From NCBI GenBank assembly GCA_051294375.1, contig CM119265.1:25947057-26011056 (forward strand): a stretch of DNA of 64,000 nt, given 5' to 3'. Below are positions 27,235 through 40,346 of this stretch, in pieces; position 1 is the first letter of the stretch; every line of letters begins with the position of its first letter. Both the position numbers and the translations under genes were made by a program. The notes below the pieces were generated by a model. The model was not told the origin of the DNA. It ran no database searches and saw only the letters and a program-made list of their open reading frames with translations. The DNA comes from Paraspadella gotoi (Eukaryota; Chaetognatha).

Positions 27235-30200
27235 AGAGAAGATGAGAGAGGTCCCTATTATGGCAGAGAGTATAGTATGAAAAATAATAGAAAAACTATG
27301 TTTGACACCTGAGAAATACAAAAATACGTCTGAAGGATCTAAAAACTATTGGGAAATCTGTTTCATACAAAAGTTGTCATAGCTTGTCGTTATATGAGTG
27401 AGCAAAATGAATAAATAGACTATACTCTTGCTCTTTGCGCCTGACTGTTCGCGATTAGAGAGAGGCTCAAGCGAATGAAAAACTATTACAAAAGCTCTTG
27501 TTAATATAAAACGAGTGAAACATATAATTTGGGAAAAGAGAATAAGAACAGAAAAACAAAAGTTGTGGCCGTGAACTATGGATAAAATATTTTTGTAAAT
27601 ATAAACCTAAAGAATGGAAAATACTAGTTTTAGATATGTATTTATAAACCTTTTTTCATTATTTTCTTCTCTCTGGAGAGAGAGAGAGAAAGGGCGATAT
27701 TTTAATCTTTTTTTACGAGCGAAAAAACACGAAGAGACACAAGGCAATATGGTGAGGAAAATTCTATATATAAGGTAAAAATAAAAAATTATACAATTGC
27801 TGGTTGCGTCGAGTCAAAATAGCGCATATAAAGAGAAAAATAATGAGATAGTTTGAAAGTGAAAAGAACGTGAAGTACACTTTGACAGACTAGTCCAATA
27901 GTATGGCCTTTTGAGATACCATACATACATACATTGATACATAGTTTAGCAAATAACTGAGTAGAACTTTGACTGACCTGATCCCTTTAGAGCTTTATTT
28001 GAACATAACGAAGATCTTAGTCGTCATACTCAAAAACTTGTACTTTCCAGATTTTTCTCAAGCTTCAAGTTTTTAAAAATACACTTGTTGAAGATCCAAT
28101 TATTCCTTTGAGGAATATAGAATATATCATTTCTCGACAACATTAACACTTTCGGTCTTTATAAGTTTCATATTTTTTATTAATCAGATGAAATATATTT
28201 GCAATAAAAAAAAAAAAATTCTTAAGAAACTGGTATACAAATTAATAGCTTGATTCCGATGGAGTTTAGGCTTGGTAAAGGATAGCTTGGTTTCGTAGGC
28301 GCGAGATACACATTTTGCTATGAGAAAAATTACTGGCACCAGAATTCATTTGTTATTTACTGCAATTAATAGAAGTTCACTGAATCTTAAGGGTTCATAT
28401 AGTTTCTGTGTCCGGGTCAATTTATTTCACCGAAGGTTAATACTAATTGGAGAGGAATGGTCGGGAAGGAAGAGAGAGAGAAAGTAGAGAGAGTAGCAGA
28501 GATGAGAGCAGAGTAGAAGGAGAGTATTGAGAGAGAGAGACGAGCAGAGAGAGAGAGAAAGTACTCTAATAAGGGGAGAAGAGTGAAGTAGAAAAATTAA
28601 ATTATCCTGATAGGTCCGAAAATTGAGCCCCATTACATAATTAATATATATAATATATTGCGCACAATTTATTTTAGGTTTTGTATTTAGTTCGTGCTGA
28701 GAGAGAGGAATAGAGACGAGATCCCAAAATACACGGGGATAAAAAAGTATAGAGAAAAAAAAAGTAAAGTTGATGTACAGTAAAGCACAGAAGTATTTGT
28801 ATTTAGAATTATTTAAAGCGCTGATAAGGTTATTCGGCGGTAAATGAGCGAATTTCAAAATTCTTATTTTTAATATTTTGGGGTCTCTCGTGAACTATTA
28901 GCCTGACGTTCAATAAAAAAGTTTGTTTGTTTCATTTCTTTTATTAGAAATTAAACAAATATAAATGTTTTTTGTTTTTCGCTTGGCGCGTCAGTCCGTC
29001 GCGATACGATTGAGGCTTATGTGTGAGAAGGAGAGACCTATAGTCATTAAACTTGAGCCCTTAACTGTTACTTTGTCGATTAAACAAAAATAAATAAAGA
29101 ATTAATAAATACGGGCGGATTGTCCAGGAAAATGATAAAAAGAGAAAAAACCTCTACAAAAAGTTTTAGTAGCTATTAACGTAAAATAATAATATATAAC
29201 AAAAATAAAGAAAAAAAATACTATTGCGTATTTCTTTTTTTGTTTAAATATGAAATAACCGGGATGGTCAGATAAATGGAACCGAGCGGGACGGACGACG
29301 CGCACCTGCGCGCTCGTTAAGGTCTGAAGGTCGAAGGTCGATGGTGGGGCAGAATTCGCAATGTCAACTCCTAATTTTTTTCTTCTTTTTAATTTTTATT
29401 GATGGAAATTAAAGGTGAAGGAAAATAAATTGAGAATTAAATATGTATTTCCTGGTTTTTCTCATGTTTTCGCTGTATTTTGAAGTCCTTTATTTTTTCA
29501 ACTGCAAGTTTTGTCGTTATGTTTTTTTATCATATGTGGATTTACTCGTTTCGTTTTTATATCCTGGTAGCGACAATGACGCCGGAAGAACGCCACCGAG
29601 CCGAGCCATCGACGAACAAGCGCAACGAACGACCGCCGACTCTATTCTGACCAGAAGCCGACGTCAAGGGGCGTGCATCTGTCGCAGAACTCGGACGCCG
29701 GCCGCTTTGCACTTGGAACGGGGAACAGCGCCCACATCGCGAAAGTACGAGTAACGGTGTCGAGATTGAATCTCTCTCTCGTCAGGTGGACCAGCACCTG
29801 ATAGAAAGGAGAGTACGGGGGTGAGAAAAAGAAGGGAGAGAGATTGGTATGTACGGGGGGGAGAGAGATGGGGGGTGTGGGAGTATATTAATTATTATTA
29901 TTATGATTATCTCAATGATTATATTATTATTATTATTATTGTATAACATTATATATTTATTCCGAGACATAATAAATTTCATATAAATGGCAGCTGAAAA
30001 ATTTAACAATCTTCTCAAGATGACTGTTATTATAATGTACTCTTTACATCTTTATTATCTTTTTATTCTCAAGCCGGAGGTACTCAGAGAACGGTGCTGA
30101 TAAATGCGGGCAACGCGGAGATCAATATTTAATGAAAACGGAAGGAGCACGAAGGATTCTCTTTAACTGAATGTTCGATCTCGAATATATAGCAAAACGG

Positions 30201-33200
30201 AGGAAATTGACTTAAGTCAAAAGCGCGAAGGAAGAAATAATTTAGCAGAAACGCAAATAAAACAGAGTGAAGAACATAGATAATAAGCACAGAAATAAAA
30301 AAGAATACTAATCAGATATATCCAAATAGAGAAATAACGGGGAATATCATCGAACCAGAAAATAAAAACTTGTTAATCGATCGATAACTCCAGATTTGCT
30401 CTCAAATTCATTTTTATTGATTTATCTCTGCATTTATATTCAAAATTCTAAATATATTCATGTCATTAATCAATATAAATTCAGTCCAATCAATCAAAAT
30501 CTATAAATCAATTAATCACATTCATTATCTGGTGGGGTGCGCAAGAAATAAAAAACTCGCATTTTGTTTACTATGACAACTCATGAACCAAAAAAAAAAC
30601 TTTGGATTTTCATTGTGACGCCTTCCCAAAAATGTTCAAACGACGTAATTTGATATTTTAATTAGGTTGAAATTGAAGTAAAGAGACGAAAGTGGTCGAA
30701 ACCAGAATACTCTGTATTAATTAAACTTTTCTTAACAATTTCAAGTTGGTCCTACAAGAAAATTATTGCATTAATTCGAAATAGTACTAGACTATTCGAG
30801 TTACTTTTAGTATATTTTATGATTAGAATTAATATTTATGGTGAGAGTACACTAACCTAAAGCGGGTGCAACAATCGGTCGAATAAGAAAGCCTAATATC
30901 AAAATGAGAGTCAACGAGAAAATATATAGGTAACTAACCATCTAATTAAATTAGGGTCGAACTATTAATCATCGTATCATTGTCATGAAATAAAGACGAA
31001 ATTCATGACACGAACTTTCGTTAACAAAGTTTAATTCATTAGCATCATTACCTTGTTTTCATTTTCGTTATGCAATACACACTTAACGCCAATAAATATG
31101 GACATGGGCGTGGTCCACTTAGAGAAGAATTAACGATATCTGATAAAAGAAGCTTATAAAGAGCGCCACCTGGAATTGCACAAAAGGGTAAACTGACACA
31201 TTCCGAAGTGATGGGGATTGGCAGCGATCAACACTTTGAGGTGAAAGAGAAGAAAGAGGAGTGAGAAAAGATTAAAACCGTTAAACAGACGCCACGTGGT
31301 TGAAAAAAGAAAAAGTTGATTTTGACCTGATAAAATAAGTTGAGACAAGTATTTAAAACACAAAATTGTATATCTTTACAAAGCGCACCTGTACAAAATA
31401 TTCAAATCAAACAACTATTTAAATTTTAATGAAGCACTACAAAGGGAACTACTACGTACAAATCAGGCGAGGATAATTATTAAGTGCGAAAATTTCAAAC
31501 TACTATATACACTAACTTAAAGTCCCCAAAAAAATATGTTATATAATTTGATCCTATTGTGAGGTTTAATAAAAAATCATCTTATTCGTATTTAATTTAT
31601 ATTTGAATTCCAAAGATCTAATGAAAAAACAAATATTTACTGGTGAAAAATTTGTAGAAGTAAAAATGTCCTTAAATTGCTCAAATTATTTACCAAAACC
31701 CAACCTCACATTTTGGAACCGTGATGCATGTAATATAATCGTGAGTGGCGTGTCCGTGGTCGGACTCAAACCACGTGGGAATCTGGTTTAGATCCAATTT
31801 TCTTTAGGCAGCCACACGGTGTAAAGCAGAGACGAAGACAGAGGAAGGGCGGGCAGACGGACGAACGGAGGAGAGACGTAAATAGACAAGAGACCATCGA
31901 GTGGACGTTATGAGCGCAACTTTAGGAAAGACTCAAGTAACAATAATGATAGTTGGTAGAATTGATCCCACGAAGAGGTCGCAAGAATTTGCCAACGCCC
32001 CACCGCAAATCATGAAATAGCAAATCGAGTAAGCAATCAATCAAGCCATTCGTTAACACAGCCCGATTTCTCTCGACGGAGTGGTTGTAAACTAAATCTA
32101 ACGGAGCTGTTCTACTCCAAAATCAATCGACAGACTACCAATCAATCAATCAAGTCCGAACTCACTTGAAGTGTTGTTCCTGATTGGCGACGCCAAAGGC
32201 GACGGACGGCGAAGACGAGTTTTGAGGATCGCGTTGTTGCATGACTGCTGCTAGCTGCTGAGATTCCCCGCTGCTGGCCGGCCAAGGGAACTGAAGCTGG
32301 AAGTTAGGGCGGTCGAGAGGGCCGATAAGGGACGGAAATGAACATCGATTCGCGAGATCGTCGACCCGGACGCGCAGAACGTCTCCGTCTCTCTCTGGCG
32401 GCCGGAAGACGTCGCCCCCGTGAAGGCGAGCCGGGGTCGGTTTCTTCCGGCGCGTCACGCGCTCTTCGAAGCCACCGCCCGCCGCGATTTAGAGTTTGCC
32501 TTCCGCCTGCTTCTGCCGCCGCCGGCGTGGGCGCCAGAAGACGCCAAGTCGCACGACCCCGAACGAGTGTCGCCGCCACGGAAGACGCCGGTGTGGGATC
32601 CGTCTTTGGGGGGACGCCAACAATGTTTACACCTTTCGTCCCTTCTGGCCGCGAGAACAGACAGCAAACGCTGCCTCTGCTCTCGGCAGATGACGAATAA
32701 AAGCGACATCTGCGGGATCATCCACAAGCGCCAAGTCTCGACGGGGAGGAAACGCCGAAAGGAGGAATTCCGGGATGCCCGCTCGACGGCCCAGGCCTTA
32801 ATCGGTAGAGAAGGGGGGGGCAAGAATGAAATAACATACGTTATATATAAATACTCGACTTAATTTGAGAAATAAAATCATTTAAATATGTAAATATTAA
32901 AAAATATTCATGAACTAGAATGCCCGAGTTTGTTATGATAATCGAGAATTTGTTTAATGTGTGTTGGTTTTTTTTTGAATCAAGTGAGATTTTGAACTAT
33001 TTAGTGGATTAATTGATTTAGTTTTCAATAATGCGTTTTTCGCTTAATTTATCCCGATTACCGATTCGACGATACATACATTTGTGCAGGCAAGAGGAGA
33101 TTTTGTGAGACAAGACGTTATCATTTTACATTACATTTTATTTAAGTATTTTCATTTATAATTATATTCTAATGGATATCATATATTGTATTATTATTAT

Positions 33201-36200
33201 ATAGTTAAATTATATTTATCCAATAATATATATAATAATATGGTCACCTTGAGCAAAAGCAGGATCAACACACGTTTTCCTTGTCATCAGAATTATTGAT
33301 GATGCAAGCGATAGCCTTGCTCTCTCTTAAGGATGACCCGGATGCCAGTGGCCGGCGAGAAACGATCGATGGCAACGTCCTGACGAAGCAGTCGCACCGA
33401 ATTCGTCCACTATTTGTCCACGTTTTGAGATGGATAGTGACGTCCGTTGTAGTGAAGTGGGCGTCTTCGATCTTAGAAGTTCTTTGGACAAGAAGGAACC
33501 GCGAGTTCTCAGTTTCGTGCGTATCTCAATGGAGGCGGCGTGGGACGTCATCAAAGATATGGAGGGAGGAATGGTGGACGAGTGTGGGCGAGTGTGGGCG
33601 CGGCAACCGGATTTCGGTGGTGGTGGGAGAAAGATGTGGGGCGATAGTATGTGGAGGAGATATTTTTTGTTTTGTTTTTGAGAGTTCGTTTTATTTTTTT
33701 TTTTTTTTTTTTTTGTAGTTGAGAGGAAATTTTTTGGAAATTGATCGCTAAAGTTGTTCCGTCCGTCCGTTTTTTGTGTGAGAGAATATAATGGAGAGAG
33801 AGACAATATATTTTGAGAGTATACAGCGTTTTTCGTATAATTTGGGTTTTTATTCTGGAATCCACGTTCGATTAACAAGTGTTTTTTTCGATTTTTTTTA
33901 AATGTGTTTCGGCACAAGAAAAAAATTTATATAAAAAAGAAAATCGGAGATGAAGGAGCGAATTTTATTTTTTTGGATGCGTGGATGAAAAAAAAAGAAA
34001 ACATGGGTAATGATGTTTTTGGTATTTAATGTTTTTTTTTTTTTTTTCAATTTTTTTCAGCAAAAAAAAATGTTTTTTAATGATTGTACACTAGATCTAA
34101 GAAGCGTACTTTGTGCGAAAGAAGGCTGTCGGGACAAAGCTGGAATGTGGAGAGGCTGAAGAGAGATGTAGAAGATACGTCCTCTCTCTCTCTTCTCTCT
34201 CTGCTTCTCTCTTTTCTCTCACTCTTCTCTCTCTCTCTCCTCTCTCTTTCTCATATTCTCAGACAGAGCGTGTTTGTTTTTCATTGAAACGCGCGGAGCG
34301 ACGCCACTTTGTGATTTGCTTAATTTTTCCCCGTTCCTGTCATTACTTCCTTTGAGCGACGTAGTGTAAGATAGAAGAGCAGCACGACTTTCGTCCTTTG
34401 AGCGGTACGCGAATTTAATTCCTATTAAGTTTTACTTCTCTCTTTTATGGGTGCGGCGAGGGGGGCGGGGAAGTGAGGGGAGGAAGGGTTGAAGGGGGCG
34501 GGAAGGGGGTTTGAGGAAGGGCGGAAGGTAGGGGAGGGGGAAATAAATTGCCTTCCGCTTCACTTGAACTTTGATTTGCCGACGATGGCTACAGTGAAGG
34601 CGTCAAAGATGGCATAAGTTATAGCAACCAAAGAAACATTATGATGGCCTCAGTGATGGGATCAAAGATGATATAAGTTATAATGTCAAAGATAGCAATG
34701 TCCGCTACAGCACGAATGATTGCGTCAACGATTGAATCAGTGATGTCATCAAAGATAGCGTAAGTGATGGCATCAAAGATGGCATCGTGACACGAGCAAC
34801 TTGAGACTTGGAAGTGAATGACTCCCTCGCCGCGTTGACAAGTTTCGTCGCTGACTGACGCAAATGGAAACTTTGGTTTTTTTTTCTCTTCGAACGCTGA
34901 CAAGGCTGTTGCGTCGAGTCAAATCAGGTTGAAAGGGAAAAAGAGACAAAACAAAAACATTTATTTACACACCTGTGCAAATAAATATTGCTAGATTCCT
35001 TCATTATGAAAAATGTTATAGGTCAAAGGTTATAAGAAAAAAGAACCATTGGTGCAAATTTGGTTAAAATTTAGCAATCCATTTGTGAGCAATGATTTTT
35101 TAAAAGTAACTACTCAAATTTACATATTTCATATTTCAAAAATCAACTTTTTCCATATAATTTTTTTTATGATGCATTAATAAAACACTCAAAAATCAAG
35201 GCTTAACTGCATCCTCGGTTTTCCTCAGATCTTCAAAAATGTTTTTTCCCCCTTTTTTTGTTTTAACCATTTGTTTTTTTTCTGTTGCTCTTGAATGGCG
35301 GGACCAATTTTTTAAAAACTTACACATATAGATTCTATTTTCAAAAATCTAAATTGACCAATTAAAATTTTTGTGAATACATGTATAAAACGCTCTTTAT
35401 TTAGGATTTAAGAGTGTCCTTTTTTTTTTGCACAGGACTGTATATACAAAAATACATTGTGTATACATTATTTATATATATATCAAAAAATTATAATTGA
35501 TGGCGAAAGAAAGAAAGAAAAACAGTAAATCGAAAAAATTAAAAAGAATATTTAAATAAGTAAATACAACAAAAATTGAAAAATTTGAAGAAAAAAAAAT
35601 TATACTTTGANNNNNNNNNNNNNNNNNNNNNNNNNNNNNNNNNNNNNNNNNNNNNNNNNNNNNNNNNNNNNNNNNNNNNNNNNNNNNNNNNNNNNNNNNN
35701 NNNNNNNNNNNNNNNNNNNNNNNNNNNNNNNNNNNNNNNNNNNNNNNNNNNNNNNNNNNNNNNNNNNNNNNNNNNNNNNNNNNNNNNNNNNNNNNNNNNN
35801 NNNNNNNNNNNNNNNNNNNNNNNNNNNNNNNNNNNNNNNNNNNNNNNNNNNNNNNNNNNNNNNNNNNNNNNNNNNNNNNNNNNNNNNNNNNNNNNNNNNN
35901 NNNNNNNNNNNNNNNNNNNNNNNNNNNNNNNNNNNNNNNNNNNNNNNNNNNNNNNNNNNNNNNNNNNNNNNNNNNNNNNNNNNNNNNNNNNNNNNNNNNN
36001 NNNNNNNNNNNNNNNNNNNNNNNNNNNNNNNNNNNNNNNNNNNNNNNNNNNNNNNNNNNNNNNNNNNNNNNNNNNNNNNNNNNNNNNNNNNNNNNNNNNN
36101 NNNNNNNNNNNNNNNNNNNNNNNNNNNNNNNNNNNNNNNNNNNNNNNNNNNNNNNNNNNNNNNNNNNNNNNNNNNNNNNNNNNNNNNNNNNNNNNNNNNN

Positions 36201-36234
36201 NNNNNNNNNNNNNNNNNNNNNNNNNNNNNNNNNN

Positions 36235-36270
<36 letters not shown>

Positions 36271-39200
36271 AATTTCAGAATTACTCATTGACTTTTTGCA
36301 TTCATCAGTCCTTAGAGGATATTGATATAGTCAATATATAGTCTGTTCAATCTTCTAAAAAATTAACCATAACAAAATCAAGCTATATTCCACTGTTTAC
36401 TTGTCGAGTTTTTCTTCCTACCACCAGAGGGACGGCCGTTGGCACTCCGCCATTTTGAAGACGAAATAACGAAAAAAAATGTCATCGGGAAATTCGATCG
36501 TAACTCGTGACCAAAAATCATATAAAGAAACAAAAAATGATTTATGCGATGATAACTCTTATCTTCGCGCCAAGTCAATACTTCATGTGCATTCTGCAGT
36601 TACATCCGGGTCTATGCTCTATTTGTCAATGCTAGGCGCGACTTCACTAACTTAACAAGATGACAACAGACCAAACAAGGTAGAATAGACAGAATTAGAA
36701 TAGAATAGAATAAAATAAAATAGAATTAGAATATACAGAATCAAAATAATCTAGAATTACCCTCTTTTCAAATCAAGGTTGCAATTTTTTAGGACATTTA
36801 AGCTAATATATTTTTTTTTCATTGGTTTCTCTCATATCTCTAATAAAGAAAGATAAATAATATCTAGAGGTGTAAAAGGATGTTTTAAAAATTATCCCTT
36901 TGTGGAAAAACCAAAAATCGCTGCGAACTTTTAAATGACATCTTTTGAACAAAAAAAAAATCCGTGAAATTCTGCTCTCCCTCCGATAACTTTCCCTCCG
37001 ATAACTTTCCCCACTGTCTCTCTCTCTCCGACTTTTCTGCGTACAACCTCCAAAAAATGTGGGAAAAGTCGAAAAAGTTGTAGATTAAATCCAGGGTAAA
37101 CAAAAGAACAGCTTTTCTTTTTTGGGAGGTAAAAAAAAAAAACCCAAAAAACGGGGAGGGAAAATTTGGGGAAAATCGGCGACGATCGGCCGATCGGGAA
37201 GAACGAGGCGCGAATGGTATTCGTCGTTTCTTTAACAAAACCTTGTTTCGCTTCTTGTTTTGGTTTTTGATAAATCTAAATATAATTATTCCTGATCTTA
37301 ATTTTAAAATGAATTTTCAAGCATAATCCTTTATTAAATCTTAACCCTAATCCCTAGCTAACCTTATTCTTAAACTTGAAAACTAAATTAATGGAAAATT
37401 TAAGTCGAATTGGGGCGCTTATGTCAATTATTCTACTACCGCAAGTTTGGCAATTATATATTTATTCTTTGCTTTTTCGCATCATTTGAACTGTTCCTAC
37501 CCGAAGCTCGATCGATTCCAGGTTCGTTTTTGCGCATTAATCTAATTTGCATATAGTAGTAGGAATTTTTGGTTCTTGTCTCTTTCTGATATCCTCAAAG
37601 CTTTACAGGTTATCTTCTTGAAATTAAATTTTAGCACGATTTTTTGAAAATTTGTTTTATTTTACTAAATGGTTGGATGACTTTTTTCTTGGCTATAAAA
37701 TTAATATAAAATTCGCTTCCAAATTTATTCATTGAAGAATTAAATATATTATAAAAGCTATCTCATTTGCAAAATTGATANNNNNNNNNNNNNNNNNNNN
37801 NNNNNNNNNNNNNNNNNNNNNNNNNNNNNNNNNNNNNNNNNNNNNNNNNNNNNNNNNNNNNNNNNNNNNNNNNNNNNNNNNNNNNNNNNNNNNNNNNNNN
37901 NNNNNNNNNNNNNNNNNNNNNNNNNNNNNNNNNNNNNNNNNNNNNNNNNNNNNNNNNNNNNNNNNNNNNNNNNNNNNNNNNNNNNNNNNNNNNNNNNNNN
38001 NNNNNNNNNNNNNNNNNNNNNNNNNNNNNNNNNNNNNNNNNNNNNNNNNNNNNNNNNNNNNNNNNNNNNNNNNNNNNNNNNNNNNNNNNNNNNNNNNNNN
38101 NNNNNNNNNNNNNNNNNNNNNNNNNNNNNNNNNNNNNNNNNNNNNNNNNNNNNNNNNNNNNNNNNNNNNNNNNNNNNNNNNNNNNNNNNNNNNNNNNNNN
38201 NNNNNNNNNNNNNNNNNNNNNNNNNNNNNNNNNNNNNNNNNNNNNNNNNNNNNNNNNNNNNNNNNNNNNNNNNNNNNNNNNNNNNNNNNNNNNNNNNNNN
38301 NNNNNNNNNNNNNNNNNNNNNNNNNNNNNNNNNNNNNNNNNNNNNNNNNNNNNNNNNNNNNNNNNNNNNNNNNNNNNNNNNNNNNNNNNNNNNNNNNNNN
38401 NNNNNNNNNNNNNNNNNNNNNNNNNNNNNNNNNNNNNNNNNNNNNNNNNNNNNNNNNNNNNNNNNNNNNNNNNNNNNNNNNNNNNNNNNNNNNNNNNNNN
38501 NNNNNNNNNNNNNNNNNNNNNNNNNNNNNNNNNNNNNNNNNNNNNNNNNNNNNNNNNNNNNNNNATTGTCACAGTCATGATGGATTGATTTAATTGATTC
38601 TATTGATTCTTAAATCTTGAGTGCTAAATTTAACGTATAAGTTGATTGTTGTATTATTATATTTCATGGTTGTCTAATGGTTAGTGTTGTGGTCCCTCTA
38701 CTCAATATTTCGCCTACATTTACAGTTAAAATTTTATATTTTTACATTTATACTTTATTACGCTCATGTTTTGACTTTTACCATTTTTAAAGTTTTAAGA
38801 ACGTTTTTATTTTTAAGTTATAACGTTTAGGTAATGTTTTTGCTTTTTTGATTTGATGTTTTTCGTCTACTGAAAAAAAAAATCCTTTCCTTATTGTACG
38901 TTCCTAATATTTAATGTTTATTAACGTTTCAACCTTTAACGTTCTTGAAAGTTTGTTTATACATTTATTATGGATAAGCGTTTAACTTTTTATAACGTTT
39001 CTTAAAAAAGAAAGAAAAAAAATTATATCTTGAACATTTAGACAACGAATACGTTATTAACGTCTTCGGACGGTCATACGTAATTCCTAGTACACCCGAA
39101 TAAATATTAACAGTGTTTTGACTGTTATTGTGTTTGTTAAATAAAAATCAAATTCTAATACTAAAAGTTGGCAGCTTAAACCAACGATTGAATGAGCAAT

Positions 39201-39954
39201 TTGTCCACTCAACCTCGAGCGACTTCTCACTTCATCTTCCTACTTCCTCTGACCCATTTTTATTCCGACCGATCGCCGACGAACGCGACCCCGCGCCCCC
39301 TATCCAACCCGAACCGTGACCCCGCCGTGACCTCGGCGCTTTGGGGNNNNNNNNNNTCCCACCCTCGCCCCCCCCCACTAAAACCTGACATATCGACGAG
39401 GAAGAGGATGTCACGCGGTTTGATCTCCGCTCGACCAGATTGGTAGTTGGCCGTCGCTGACGGAGAAAGAAACGCCCGTTCGAAGCGGAGGGCTGTCGCG
39501 TCCAAGTAGTCGACTTTCGCTTCAATGGGGGGAAATGAATGTAAGAATGAAAGGAGAAATGAATGTAAGAATGAAAGGAGAAATGAATGTAAGAGTGAAA
39601 GGAGAAATGAATGTAAGAATGTAGGGAGAAATGAATGTAAAAATGAAAGGAGAAATGAATGAATTTCAAATGAGAAAAAATTGAAAAAAAAATAAATCAA
39701 AGAATGAACAAATAAATGTAAAAATATTAATGAATAACATATTTAAGGCTGATTTTGAATGAATCAACGAAGTTACTGATATGCGTGAATGAGTTAACAA
39801 TGTATTAAGATGTGATTGATTGAAAATTCTGTGAAGGTCTTAGGAGTTTAAAATATTTCTCTCAACAAGCCATATATTACTCTAGTTATAATTTAACTCT
39901 TTCGCCGAATGAACTAAGACCGAGTATGTTGGCGTTACCAAACACAATGAAGGA

Positions 39955-39998
<44 letters not shown>

Positions 39999-40011
39999 CT
40001 CTCTTTCTCCT

Positions 40012-40076
<65 letters not shown>

Positions 40077-40262
40077 CGTCTGTCAAATCCGTTCAATCAG
40101 TGACAGAGAATCGTATCTCGTCTTTTTGTTGTTGTTGTTGTTTTTTTTTAAATGCTCTTTTGTTCGGTGCGCCTTTCTCGCGCGAGCGAAAAATAGGAAG
40201 AGAGAGAGAAGAGAGAAAAGAAGAGAGAGAAGAAGAGAAGAGAGAAAGAGAGAAAGAGAGAG

Positions 40263-40346
<84 letters not shown>

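Larger units (their letters stand above)
22489..29641. other. intronic stretch with microsatellites and gaps, no gene resolved
   Basis: Part of the TSR-vWA intron upstream of the Ig gene. It contains (CT)n at 23850-23930, (GA)n at 25362-25391, 26347-26440 and 27183-27232, and gaps at 24318-24779, 25077-25361 and 26172-26196. At 24204-24273 a (GAC)n run gives an acidic frame ending in stop, and 25013-25076 reads as a basic, lysine-rich frame before a gap. Neither is supported as an exon. The rest is AT-rich. Confidence 0.4.
32797..39384. other. intronic stretch with repeats and gaps
   Basis: Holds a moderately GC-rich patch at 33290-33630 with short frames on both strands, a degenerate minisatellite at 34583-34795, gaps at 35611-36234 (right edge (AG)n), 37781-38564 and 39347-39356, and a short telomere-like CCCTAA patch near 37325-37380. 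No gene is resolved. Confidence 0.4.

Noticed and set aside
31740-31792. possible tRNA-like sequence (GGTTTGAGTCC on the minus strand)
   Set aside because: No A box or cloverleaf could be drawn around it.
39232-39700. minus-strand frames with HFSFHSYIHFSF repeats
   Set aside because: They translate the 24-bp tandem array. Only 39385-39519 is accepted as an exon.
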